NCBI GenBank assembly: GCA_032128415.1
Contig: JAQBGW010000083.1
Span: 1 to 32,111, forward strand
DNA: 32,111 bases
Origin: Ga0077527 sp032128415
GTDB lineage: Bacteria; Pseudomonadota; Gammaproteobacteria; Burkholderiales; SG8-41
Direction of reading: 5' to 3'
This document shows, one piece after another, positions 1 through 7,869 of the stretch; the first letter of the stretch is position 1, and the number at the start of each line of letters is the position of its first letter. Both the position numbers and the translations under genes were made by a program. The notes beneath the pieces are model-generated. The model was not told where the DNA came from and did no database searches. It worked only from the letters and a program-made list of their open reading frames with translations.

Positions 1-1
1 C

Positions 2-910
2 TATCCGAATAAACCCATACGGCTGTATACCGGATCCGGGCCGGGTGGTGGGGCAGATCAGACCTCACGTGTCATTGCCGAGCGTCTGGGCAAGGCACTC
101 GGCCAGCAGGTAATCGTCGAGAACCGGCCTGGAGCCACCGGCATGATCGCGAACCGGTTGGTTAGTGAATCTGCTCCAGACGGCTATACGCTGCTGCTGG
201 AGCCGTCTTCGTTCGTTGCGATCAGCCCATATCTCAATGCTAAACAGGACAATTGGAATCCCCTTAAACGCCTGGCGCCGATCATCCAGGTCAGTTCCTA
301 CGGACTGGTGCTCGAGACGCATACCTCGGTGCCTGCACGGTCCGTGAAGGAGCTGGTCAATCTCGCCAAGAAGCAGCCCGGGGTGCTGAATTTCGCCTCG
401 TCCGGAATCGGCAGCAACCTGCACATCTCGGCCGAAATGTTCGCGAGGGAAACCAACATCAAGATCACACATGTCCCGTATCGCAGCAGCTCCCAGGCGC
501 TGATCGACCTGCTTGCAGGGCGGGCGGATTTTATGTTCGGCCTGGTCCCGGTTTCCCTCCCTTTCATCAAGCAGGGCAAGCTGCGCGCGCTGGCTGTTAG
601 TTCAACGTCACGCAATTCGCTGCTGCCTGACGTGCCGACTGTAGCCGAGGCGGGACTGCCCAATCTTGCAAAGTTCAGGGTGGAGAGTTGGGAGGGTGTG
701 TTCGCGCCTGCCGGCACGCCGTCGGCGATCATCAAACGCCTCAATGCCGAGATCGGCAAGATCGTCGAATCCGCCGAGGTCAAGAAGATCTGGGAACTGA
801 AAGGAGGCGTCGAGACCGTGACCGGCACGCCAGAAGAACTGGGCAAGCAGCTTGAAGAGGACTACACGCGGGTAGGCAAGCTGCTCATCGATCTAAAAAT
901 CAAGAAGTAA
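2..910 (+). CDS. Bug/TctC-family tripartite tricarboxylate transporter receptor, 5' end missing
   Basis: The frame is open from the window edge, so the signal peptide and the first residues of the mature protein lie outside. The visible part starts YPNKPIRLYTGSGPGGGADQ, the usual start of a mature Bug protein, and continues with VENRPGATGMIANRLV and SAPDGYTLLLEPSSF, both family signatures. The C-terminal half has the LPDVPTVAEAGLP and APAGTP segments typical of the fold. Bug proteins are periplasmic receptors for carboxylates and related small molecules and usually work with TctA/TctB membrane proteins; none is visible here, so it looks like one of the many orphan receptors of Burkholderiales. 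The ligand cannot be read from the sequence. A second, clearly different family member lies at 4523-5488. Confidence 0.93.
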   Translation, partial: YPNKPIRLYTGSGPGGGADQTSRVIAERLGKALGQQVIVENRPGATGMIANRLVSESAPDGYTLLLEPSSFVAISPYLNAKQDNWNPLKRLAPIIQVSSYGLVLETHTSVPARSVKELVNLAKKQPGVLNFASSGIGSNLHISAEMFARETNIKITHVPYRSSSQALIDLLAGRADFMFGLVPVSLPFIKQGKLRALAVSSTSRNSLLPDVPTVAEAGLPNLAKFRVESWEGVFAPAGTPSAIIKRLNAEIGKIVESAEVKKIWELKGGVETVTGTPEELGKQLEEDYTRVGKLLIDLKIKK

Positions 911-932
911 GCCGCTTTTTCACCGGCAATGC

Positions 933-959
933 CGCAAGGGGCCCGTCGAGCCCCTTGCG
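933..959. terminator. Hairpin between convergent genes
   Basis: A 10-bp perfect stem (cgcaaggggc pairing with gccccttgcg, 933-942 and 950-959) with a 7-base loop lies between the stop codons of the Bug receptor and the convergent hydrolase gene. There is no clear T tract on either side, so calling it a terminator rests on its position and stem strength only. Confidence 0.5.
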
Positions 960-973
960 CATTCCGGGCTCGC

Positions 974-2647
974 CTAAGGTTTGGCTGGGATTACCGGTAG
1001 CAGCAGGTAAGACAGCTGCTTTCCGCCCGAATGGATGGTGTTGGTTGCCGCGGCGTTGTAGTCGGCGTTGTAGTGCGTGAAATGGCCGGTGCCGACTCCG
1101 TCGCGTGGCGTGATGTCGAGACGCAGCTTGTGTCCCGTCCTGAAGACCATGCTCGTCGGCCAGATTTCGACCTGGCATTCCACGACTGCTCCCGACGTGA
1201 GCCACTGCCGCTCGTCGTGGGCGTGGTAGGGGCGGTACGGTAACGAACGCGCCGGGTCGAGCTTGCGGTGCGAAGCTCGCAGCCACCCCTTGGTGACGCA
1301 GGCCACGGGTTCACCGCGCTGGCCAATTTCGCACACGTCCTTGCCCTGCGCATCGATGTTGCGGATCGTGGCGTATATGTCCATGTCCTCTGCGGTACTC
1401 GACACCCAGAGAATGAGCACCAGCGGCCCGGTAATCTCGGTATCTGATTCCATCGGCGCCGTTTCGAAGGACACGCCGGAGTTGCCCGATACCGGCCGGT
1501 AGTGGCCGGGTCCGGCGGAATAGGATGTTTTCTTGTCGGATGCGGGGGGTGCGGTGTCCAGCCGTCCCGCAGCGGTATCTCCCTTGAGTGGGGAATCGCG
1601 GTCGATGTGCAAATACATTTTCGTCCACTGGGTGCGGGCAATTGGCCACTCGTTCTCGAAGCGGAACGCATAGCGCCCGGTGCTGCCGCCGGTGCGGATT
1701 TCGAGTTTGACCGGCGGCTCTTCCATGATGCCGGTGTCGATCCCTTTCAGCCAGTGGTCGAACCAGCGCAGCTGATCCACGCGTGCTTCTTCGGCATGAA
1801 ACGGATGGAAGTGGGTGCCGGTATGTATGCGCAGCTTTTTGTGTTTTGAGGCCGCACGCATGTAGCCCTCGGTATTGCCGCGCAGGTGCATCGCGAATCC
1901 GCCCCAGTTGCCGACGCTGTACAGCGGCACGGTGATTCGATCCCACTGCGCGCTCATCTGGCGCCAGTAATCGGAATCCAGGTCGTGGCGCATGTACTCC
2001 CACAACAGATTGTTGTTGAATGCCTCGGGATTGTAGGCGCGCGGTCTGCCGAGCAGATGATGCGCAGCCGTGCTGTTGCACCACTGGGCGAGGAAACCCA
2101 TTGCAAATATGCCGCCATGGTAGCCTTGGTCGCGGTACTGGTCGGCACGGCCCTCCCACGGCATGATCGCTTTCAACGACGGTGGTTGCAGATTGGCGAG
2201 TCGCCACTGAAAAGCCGCGTGATAGGAAATGCCCAGAGCGCCGATGCTGCCGTTGCACCATGCCTGGCGCGCGATCCACTCAGTCACATCATAGGCGTCG
2301 AGTGCTTCCTGGTAGGAACTCGGTTCCGAGGTTCCAGGCGATTTCCCGGTGCCGCGCGTGTCCACGCGCACCAGCACGTAGCCGCGCGGGCACCACCACT
2401 CCGGATTGGCTGTTTCCCAAGCCATGTACGGATTCGCCGACTCCTCGAGGTCGTCCGGTGGGATCCAGACCTTGTCCTTCTGGTAGGGACCGATGTTCAT
2501 GATCGCCGGACAGCGTTCGCCGAAAAAATCCGGACGGAACACGTCGGCGTAAAGGAGGGTGCCGTCGCGCAGCGGAATCCGGACGTCCTTTTCGATGATG
2601 AGTTTGGTGTCCCTGGGTTGTGATATCTGCGGGTCCTTGGTGGTCAT
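974..2647 (-). CDS. CocE/NonD-family (X-Pro dipeptidyl-peptidase-like) hydrolase
   Basis: A 557-residue alpha/beta hydrolase with a C-terminal beta-sandwich of the PepX_C type. Near the N-terminus DVRIPLRDGTLLYADVFRP is the classic opening of the family. DTRGTGKSPG (about 96-105) precedes the nucleophile elbow GISYHAA, giving Ser141 as likely nucleophile. RWFDHWLKGIDTG (about 294-306) is the conserved end of the hydrolase domain, and the rest is the jelly-roll domain. The usual GWYD-type acid motif reads SVGNWGG here, so the catalytic acid is not obvious. The His is probably in HFHPFH (279-284). Family members cleave esters or amides; the substrate is unknown. I chose the ATG at 2647 because AAAGGA lies just upstream. 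A longer in-frame ATG at 2752 adds 35 basic, non-conserved-looking residues. Confidence 0.88.
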   Translation of the reverse strand: MTTKDPQISQPRDTKLIIEKDVRIPLRDGTLLYADVFRPDFFGERCPAIMNIGPYQKDKVWIPPDDLEESANPYMAWETANPEWWCPRGYVLVRVDTRGTGKSPGTSEPSSYQEALDAYDVTEWIARQAWCNGSIGALGISYHAAFQWRLANLQPPSLKAIMPWEGRADQYRDQGYHGGIFAMGFLAQWCNSTAAHHLLGRPRAYNPEAFNNNLLWEYMRHDLDSDYWRQMSAQWDRITVPLYSVGNWGGFAMHLRGNTEGYMRAASKHKKLRIHTGTHFHPFHAEEARVDQLRWFDHWLKGIDTGIMEEPPVKLEIRTGGSTGRYAFRFENEWPIARTQWTKMYLHIDRDSPLKGDTAAGRLDTAPPASDKKTSYSAGPGHYRPVSGNSGVSFETAPMESDTEITGPLVLILWVSSTAEDMDIYATIRNIDAQGKDVCEIGQRGEPVACVTKGWLRASHRKLDPARSLPYRPYHAHDERQWLTSGAVVECQVEIWPTSMVFRTGHKLRLDITPRDGVGTGHFTHYNADYNAAATNTIHSGGKQLSYLLLPVIPAKP

Positions 2648-3014
2648 GGCTGATCCTTTGCGCTTCTTGGTAGCGGGTGGTGCCGGGCGTGCCTTCGAGC
2701 ACCGTCCAGTATGGTCCAGCAAGCGGACTGGCCGTCTCGAGTGCTTCGACATGAATCATAGTTTAACCGTGTCGCAGCAGGACTGGGTTAGCACATACCG
2801 CAACGGAAGGTCATGTTAATCTGTACTTGAAAAATATTGACGTGAAACGGGGATGGCTGCAGTACCGATAGACATGCGCGCGCATTACGTTCCTCGCAGA
2901 TACTTGAGGTGCTGCGCGTGCATGGACTTGAGTAAGGCATGTGTGATGCGCATGCTGGCTGAGTCACATGTAGCAGGGTAAATTTCGGATATCGCAGACT
3001 TTGGAGGAGGGAGA
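2648..3014. promoter_or_regulatory. Divergent intergenic region with two GC palindromes
   Basis: This stretch separates the minus-strand hydrolase from the plus-strand leader ORF and amidohydrolase and should hold promoters for both. I find no convincing gene in it. It contains a perfect 12-bp palindrome ATGCGCGCGCAT at 2874-2885 and a related perfect 8-bp palindrome ATGCGCAT at 2946-2953, about 70 bp centre to centre. These could be operator half-sets or chance. No clear -35/-10 pair was found. Confidence 0.35.
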
Positions 3015-3077
3015 ATGTTGATAAATAAAGATCGAGGACATGCCGACAGAGATGGGCGGACGGGGGAGACGGTATGA
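3015..3077 (+). CDS. Possible 20-residue leader peptide, coupled to the amidohydrolase
   Basis: An ATG at 3015 follows a very strong ribosome binding site (GGAGGAGGGAGA, 3003-3014) and opens a 20-codon frame (MLINKDRGHADRDGRTGETV). Its stop TGA (3075-3077) overlaps the amidohydrolase start as ATGA. That arrangement is typical of translational coupling. The peptide is polar with no recognisable attenuator codon run. It could be a real leader or a chance frame under a Shine-Dalgarno that is unusually far from the true start. Confidence 0.4.
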   Translation: MLINKDRGHADRDGRTGETV

Positions 3078-4471
3078 ACGAGGCGGATCTTCTGATACGG
3101 AACATCGACTGGCTGATTACGGTCGACACGGAGCGCCGGATCTTCCGGGACGCAGCGATTGCCGTGAAAGACGGAAAATTCGTGGCGGTCGGCAAAACTG
3201 CAGCAATCACCGCAGCCTGGCGTGCTGATCGTGTCGTTGACGGTACCGGCACGGTGGCGACCCCGGGCTTTGTCGACAATCATCTGCATACTTCGTTTCA
3301 GCTCGCGCGCGGTCTCGCCGACGAAGCCAACGCGCAGTCGTTTCTGTACGGGCACATGTACCCGTATGAGGCGGCCATGCGGGAAGAGGATGTTGCAGTC
3401 AGTGTCGCGCTGGCCACGATAGAAATGCTCCGCCACGGAGTAACCTGTTACATCGAGCCCGGCAATTATTACCCCGACGCGACTGTGAACGCGGTCATGG
3501 GGGCAGGCATGCGCATGGTGCTTGCAGTGAGCTGTTTCGACCAGAACAAGGCAGTGACCGGGCTCATGCCGGAGAGCATGATCGAGGACACCGGTCGTTG
3601 CATCGCCAAGACCGAGGCGTTGTTCGAGCAGTATCCGGGCAAGCATGCAGGGCGGATGACCGTCAGTGCCTCTTTCCGGGGCATGAACAACAGCTCTGAC
3701 AAATTGATACTCGCCTTGAAGGGCATCGCCCAGCAGCACAAGGCGGTACTGCAGACCCACGCCTGTTATTCCTACTTTACACACGATGCGAGCATCGTGC
3801 AGCACGGTAAACCCGAGATCGAACGTCTGGAATCGCTCGGAGTGCTGGATGAAAACATGCTGCTGCTGCATGGGGGTTGGCTCGAACCCCATGAGATCGC
3901 GATTCTGGCGCGGCGCAAGCCGACGATAGTCTGCTGTCCGTCGTCGTCGCTGCACAACGGCTATGGCAATCTCGCCGTCGGCATGCATCCTGAACTGATG
4001 GCGCTGGGCGTGAACGTGAGTCTGGGCGCCGACCACGCGAGTTCCGGCACCGTCGACATGGTGCAGGAAATGCGTTACTGCGCCTGTAGTTACAAGGAAA
4101 TCCGTTTGAACCCGCGGTTGATGCCGCCTGAACATGCCATCGAGATGGCGACGATCAACGGTGCACGCGGTGCCGGCCTCGCCGACCGTATTGGTTCAGT
4201 GGAAGTAGGAAAAGAGGCTGATCTGGTGTTGTTTGACGCCACGGTATCCGAGTGGCAACCGCTGTATAACCCGGTTTCCAATCTGGTCTACAGCGCCACC
4301 GGCAACACGGTGAAACACGTATTCGTCGGCGGCGAGCAGGTCGTCTGCGATGGACGTCTGACACTTATCGACGAGCGCGAGGTCATGCGCGAGGTGGTAA
4401 AGGCCGGCAGTCGCATTACGGGCCGGCTGGACATGAGCAAGGTCATGAAGCTGTTGTGGCCGGTGATTTAA
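3074..4471 (+). CDS. ATZ/TRZ-type metal-dependent amidohydrolase / deaminase
   Basis: A 465-residue member of the amidohydrolase superfamily, in the branch of TrzA/AtzB, guanine deaminase and S-adenosylhomocysteine deaminase. The sequence shows TPGFVDNHLHT with His70 and His72 as metal ligands, LQTHACYSYF with His229, LLHGGWLEPHE with His266, and LGADHAS with Asp320. That is the single-metal (usually Zn or Fe) set of this branch. The C-terminal EVGKEADLVLFD is the usual return to the beta-sandwich. Such enzymes deaminate or dechlorinate purine-, pyrimidine- or triazine-like rings; the substrate here is unknown. The ATG is preceded by GGGGGAGACGGT and overlaps the stop of a 20-codon leader. 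A Bug receptor follows after 51 bases, which suggests uptake plus degradation of one compound. Confidence 0.9.
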   Translation: MNEADLLIRNIDWLITVDTERRIFRDAAIAVKDGKFVAVGKTAAITAAWRADRVVDGTGTVATPGFVDNHLHTSFQLARGLADEANAQSFLYGHMYPYEAAMREEDVAVSVALATIEMLRHGVTCYIEPGNYYPDATVNAVMGAGMRMVLAVSCFDQNKAVTGLMPESMIEDTGRCIAKTEALFEQYPGKHAGRMTVSASFRGMNNSSDKLILALKGIAQQHKAVLQTHACYSYFTHDASIVQHGKPEIERLESLGVLDENMLLLHGGWLEPHEIAILARRKPTIVCCPSSSLHNGYGNLAVGMHPELMALGVNVSLGADHASSGTVDMVQEMRYCACSYKEIRLNPRLMPPEHAIEMATINGARGAGLADRIGSVEVGKEADLVLFDATVSEWQPLYNPVSNLVYSATGNTVKHVFVGGEQVVCDGRLTLIDEREVMREVVKAGSRITGRLDMSKVMKLLWPVI

Positions 4472-4522
4472 GCGGATTCGAACGACCCGCGCAGTCCGAT
4501 GACCACCAAAGGAGAATTAACC

Positions 4523-5488
4523 ATGAAGCATGAATTTGGCAGGACCGTTGCATACATCCTGGCAGCGGTGGTGTCGCAGAGTGCGTTTGCCCAGACATTT
4601 CCGGTCAAGCCCGTCCGCCTGGTTGTGCCATTTTCACCAGGTGGCGCGACTGATACCTTCGCGCGCATGGCTGCGGCAGTCATGACCAAGAGCCTGGGCC
4701 AGCAGGTTCTCGTGGAGAATCGACCGGGTGCAGGCACGACCATCGCCGCGGAGTTCGTTGCCAAGTCGCCGGCCGACGGTCACACGCTGCTCTATACCGA
4801 TTTGTCCACACACACGATTACCAGTTCGCTCTACAGCAAGCTGGCGTACCATCCGATGCGCGATTTTGCCGCTGTTACGGCAGTGAACTCGTCGCCGCTG
4901 CTGCTGGTGGCGCATCCCTCGGTCAGCGTGAAGACAGTGCGTGAGCTGGTAGCGCTTGCCAAACGCAGCCCCGGTATTACGCTGGGTAATTCCGGCATCG
5001 GGACCGTGACGCACATGACAGCCGAGAAATTCCGCCTGCGGGCGGGTATAGAAGTGATCGCCGTTAACTATAAGGGTGGCAATACCCCGATCATCGCCCT
5101 GCGCAGCGGTGAAGTGGCGTTGGTCATGGCGACGGTACCGGCGAGCATTCAGCATGTGCGTGACGGCAAAATCGTTGCGCTGGGTCTGGCCGCGGCACAG
5201 CGCTCCCCCTTTCTGCCTGATGTGCCGGCTATCGCCGAAACCATCAAGGGTGTGGAAGGGGCTGTGATCGCTGGCGTGCTGGCACCGACCGGAACGCCGC
5301 AAAAAGTGATCGACCTGTTGCACGCTGAGTTTGCCAAGTCATCGGCCACTCCGAGAGCCAAGAAGCTTTTTGCCACCAACGCGGCGGAAACTCTGACTAT
5401 GAGTCCGGCAGCCGTGCGGCAATCGATGGAAAAGGATGTCAAGGAATGGGCGGCCGTAGTGAAGGCGACCGGGGTCAAGACCCGATGA
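4523..5488 (+). CDS. Bug/TctC-family tripartite tricarboxylate transporter receptor
   Basis: A complete 321-residue periplasmic receptor. The N-terminus MKHEFGRTVAYILAAVVSQS ending in AFAQ is a Sec signal peptide, and the mature part starts TFPVKPVRLVVPFSPGGATD, the Bug hallmark. VENRPGAGTTIAAEFVAKSP and LPDVPAIAETI are further family motifs. I chose the ATG at 4523 because AAAGGAG lies 8 bases upstream; an in-frame ATG at 4499 would place extra polar residues before the signal peptide. The gene sits 51 bases after the amidohydrolase and probably shares its transcript. No TctA/TctB partner is nearby, so it may capture the amidohydrolase substrate for a distant permease or act in sensing. Ligand unknown. 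Confidence 0.93.
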   Translation: MKHEFGRTVAYILAAVVSQSAFAQTFPVKPVRLVVPFSPGGATDTFARMAAAVMTKSLGQQVLVENRPGAGTTIAAEFVAKSPADGHTLLYTDLSTHTITSSLYSKLAYHPMRDFAAVTAVNSSPLLLVAHPSVSVKTVRELVALAKRSPGITLGNSGIGTVTHMTAEKFRLRAGIEVIAVNYKGGNTPIIALRSGEVALVMATVPASIQHVRDGKIVALGLAAAQRSPFLPDVPAIAETIKGVEGAVIAGVLAPTGTPQKVIDLLHAEFAKSSATPRAKKLFATNAAETLTMSPAAVRQSMEKDVKEWAAVVKATGVKTR

Positions 5489-5628
5489 ACCGGGTCTGCA
5501 GTAACGGGCTGTGATGTGAGGGCGTTCAGTTCATGAGCCCTGACCGGACTTGCCTGCGTATACTTGTCAAGCGCCTTGCTGCGGCCAATACGAAGTTGTC
5601 GGGCATATAGCCGCTCCGGAGAAGAAAT

Positions 5629-6246
5629 ATGAGCAAAGCATTAACTTATCTCATTCAGGCGCGTCCCGAAGCGCTGGGACATTATTTTCAGTTCCTCAAG
5701 GATGCAGGCAAACACCTTGATCCCAAGACCCGATCGCTGATTTCCGTGATTACGAAGGTGCATACCCAGACCGAAGCAGGGCTGCTGCAGTACGTGCGCC
5801 GTGCGCTCAAGGACGGTGCGACACCGACCGAAATCATCGATGCGATGCTGATGGCATTTCCTGCGCTCGGACTGGGCAAGATCGTGTGGGCGGTCGATGT
5901 ATTGCTGGAATCGGATCTGGCTGAATTCAAGTCGGCGGCCCCGCCTGTCTGGCACCGCGTTGGCAGCCTCCGCAGCTTTCCGGCCAGCAAGACAACGCGT
6001 GCAGAATGCGATGGCCGGGCACTGTTTGTTTATCGCGGCCGCGGTGCGCCCAATGTCTATGACAGCCGCTGCCCGCATCAGAGCACGAACATTCCGCTTG
6101 AGGCACTCGACGGTCGTGAACTGAGATGTCCGAAACATGGCTGGACTTTCGACGTGCGTAACGGCAAGTGCATTTCGGGTGGAGATCGGCCGCTGGTGCT
6201 CATGCCGAGCAAGACGGTGCGGGGCGTTCTGTTCGCGCGCTGGTAG
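5629..6246 (+). CDS. Carboxymuconolactone decarboxylase-like / Rieske [2Fe-2S] fusion
   Basis: A 205-residue two-domain protein. Residues 1-95 form an all-helical AhpD/CMD-like domain (LDPKTRSLISVITKVHTQTE, then DGATPTEIIDAMLMAFPALG), without the CxxC of AhpD peroxidase relatives. Residues 107-205 are a Rieske domain with Cys148-x-His150 and Cys167-x2-His170, correctly spaced (16 residues between) to bind a [2Fe-2S] cluster, followed by GWTFDVRNGKCISG. The size is that of a small ferredoxin-like protein, not an oxygenase alpha subunit. GGAGAAGAAAT precedes the ATG. It follows the Bug gene after 140 bases without a gene and converges with the tandem TusA gene 4 bases away. It could be an electron carrier for an oxygenase encoded elsewhere; the role is not known. 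Confidence 0.8.
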   Translation: MSKALTYLIQARPEALGHYFQFLKDAGKHLDPKTRSLISVITKVHTQTEAGLLQYVRRALKDGATPTEIIDAMLMAFPALGLGKIVWAVDVLLESDLAEFKSAAPPVWHRVGSLRSFPASKTTRAECDGRALFVYRGRGAPNVYDSRCPHQSTNIPLEALDGRELRCPKHGWTFDVRNGKCISGGDRPLVLMPSKTVRGVLFARW

Positions 6247-6250
6247 TGCG

Positions 6251-6763
6251 TCAGCGCTTGCGGATATGAAACTGGTGTTCGCCGGGCGCACTTTCACGGG
6301 CATCAACCAGCTGTTGGCCCGTTGCCTTTGCCCAGCTGCGAACGTCCGCCCGGATGCCAGGGCAGTCGCTGATGAGTTCCAGAACTTCGCCCTTGCCCAT
6401 GCCATCCAGCAGTTTTTTTGCTGCCACGATCGGACCCGGGCAAGTGGCGCCGCGGACATCCAGGACGGCGTTCGGAGAGACGCGTTTGGCCTTGCCTTTG
6501 CGGATGTAATACCCCGTCCCGCCTGCCTTTAACTTCTCGGTTTTCAGAAGTTGCACGTCGGTGTATTTGCGCCAGGAAGCGAGATCGTCCTTGGTCCCCG
6601 GGCAGTCTGAAATCAGCAGCATGATTTCACCCGCGAACAGCTCGTCAAGCATTCTCTTTGCACCCAGCAACGGTCCAGGGCAGACCGTGCCCTTCATGTC
6701 GAGAATGATGCTCGGTTTTGGAGGTCGCTTCGGAGTTTTCTTCAGAGTTTTGATCTTGGTCAT
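6251..6763 (-). CDS. Tandem TusA-domain sulfur carrier protein
   Basis: A 170-residue protein made of two TusA/SirA-like domains after a basic Pro/Lys-rich N-terminus. Each repeat has the sulfur-binding CPGP motif near its start (Cys28 and Cys108) and a second ISDCPG motif (Cys54 and Cys134), so the repeat period is exactly 80 residues. TusA proteins carry persulfide sulfur. In sulfur oxidisers they pass it to DsrEFH and DsrC, which are encoded 10 kb away. Both repeats keep all key cysteines, so both may be active. Single-domain TusA (about 80 residues) is the common form. It is divergent from the 348-residue protein at 6826, with about 60 AT-rich bases between them as a likely shared promoter. 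Confidence 0.9.
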   Translation of the reverse strand: MTKIKTLKKTPKRPPKPSIILDMKGTVCPGPLLGAKRMLDELFAGEIMLLISDCPGTKDDLASWRKYTDVQLLKTEKLKAGGTGYYIRKGKAKRVSPNAVLDVRGATCPGPIVAAKKLLDGMGKGEVLELISDCPGIRADVRSWAKATGQQLVDARESAPGEHQFHIRKR

Positions 6764-6825
6764 ATCCGAGAGTAGTCATGCTATTCTGAATAAATAGTAT
6801 ATACCTACGGTGATGTGCGACCGTG

Positions 6826-7869
6826 ATGCGTAATCTTCCCCAGCTCGCAGCCGTGGTGCAGCGCAACTGCGACATCTCCGACGCCCGTTATGCGGGCGAC
6901 TACGGATTGTGTACGTTTCTGCTGAAAATGCGCGAATACTATCGCTGGGAGAATGAACTGCCGTTTGCACGCGACCTGCCCAAGCACGAGCTGGGCGAAT
7001 GGCTGCAAAGTCGCGAACAGCAATGGGACGGAATCGAGATGGAGGATTTTGCTCCGCTGCCGTTGATGCACAGCGCACTGGATCCGTTTGACACCGAGGC
7101 GGCGAACCGCGAGCTGCTGCCGCATGGCTGTGTGTACAGCGCCGGTTACGGGAGATTCCACAAGCCGGTATTTTTCCTGGGCCGGTTGCTGCGCAGCGAG
7201 GAGCGGGCTGGTTTCAGGATTCTGATCTCGTCCTGCGAATATGCGCGCGAACTGGCCGCACCGCCCGCGATGCTGTTGGGGAAAACCATCTTTGTGCGCC
7301 TCGAATCAGTGCGCCGCTATCTGTGGGAGAAAATCGAGGAATGGCAGTGGCGCAAGCAGGGTGATGCCATGGCCCGCGCACTGGCGATCTATGATTTTGT
7401 GACCGATACCGAGACGGCGCTGCAGCGTATGGCTGACAACGAAATGGAAACCATGATCCTGCACGAGATCGGCGAGGCGATGGCCGGCGAGTTGCTCGGT
7501 GACGCATGGCAGGAAATGCTGGCGTCCGTGGTGCGTACCCGATCCGAGGTCGTTGTGCGGGCGTTGCGCGACCTGCTCGCTGATTGTCTTTCGACGCTGC
7601 CGGGCTTGCTCGCGCGCGCTGACGGGGCGGCGCTGCATTTTTACTTTGCGACTTTCGATGCGCCGCGGCGCCAGTTATTTCCGCAGGCGCTTGAGGCTTA
7701 TGAGGATTTCTTGCGATGCGGCAGACTGGATGCGCTGGAGCGTGTCGTGGATGCGGGCAAGGAGCACTGGCTTACGGAGACGCGACGGTTGCTTGCGCTT
7801 GATCCGGCCGGCCGCGATGCGGCTATCGGGGCTCTGTCCGGCAGCGTTCCGGCGCCGCAGGCGCGCTAA
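6826..7869 (+). CDS. Conserved hypothetical protein, about 347 residues
   Basis: I do not recognise a characterised family with certainty; I associate similar proteins with dsr-bearing bacteria (possibly the group named after Sfum_1244), but cannot verify this. It is soluble, largely helical in the C-terminal two thirds, with no signal peptide or membrane segment. Conserved-looking spots are YGRFHKPVFFLGRLL (108-122), the Arg/Trp-rich helix RRYLWEKIEEWQWRK (163-177) and METMILHEIGEA (207-218), where His213-Glu214 and Glu217 could bind a metal, although this is not a HExxH peptidase motif. A GTG at 6823 directly precedes the chosen ATG. Its last 4 bases overlap the convergent gene at 7866. The function is unknown. 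Confidence 0.75.
   Translation: MRNLPQLAAVVQRNCDISDARYAGDYGLCTFLLKMREYYRWENELPFARDLPKHELGEWLQSREQQWDGIEMEDFAPLPLMHSALDPFDTEAANRELLPHGCVYSAGYGRFHKPVFFLGRLLRSEERAGFRILISSCEYARELAAPPAMLLGKTIFVRLESVRRYLWEKIEEWQWRKQGDAMARALAIYDFVTDTETALQRMADNEMETMILHEIGEAMAGELLGDAWQEMLASVVRTRSEVVVRALRDLLADCLSTLPGLLARADGAALHFYFATFDAPRRQLFPQALEAYEDFLRCGRLDALERVVDAGKEHWLTETRRLLALDPAGRDAAIGALSGSVPAPQAR

Noticed and set aside
2648..2752. Upstream ATG for the CocE hydrolase giving 35 more residues
   Set aside because: The extension is basic and unlike the family N-terminus, and the internal ATG has a proper ribosome site.
2885..4135. A 416-codon minus-strand frame over the amidohydrolase
   Set aside because: The plus-strand frame has all metal ligands and family motifs. 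The antisense product has no recognisable domain.
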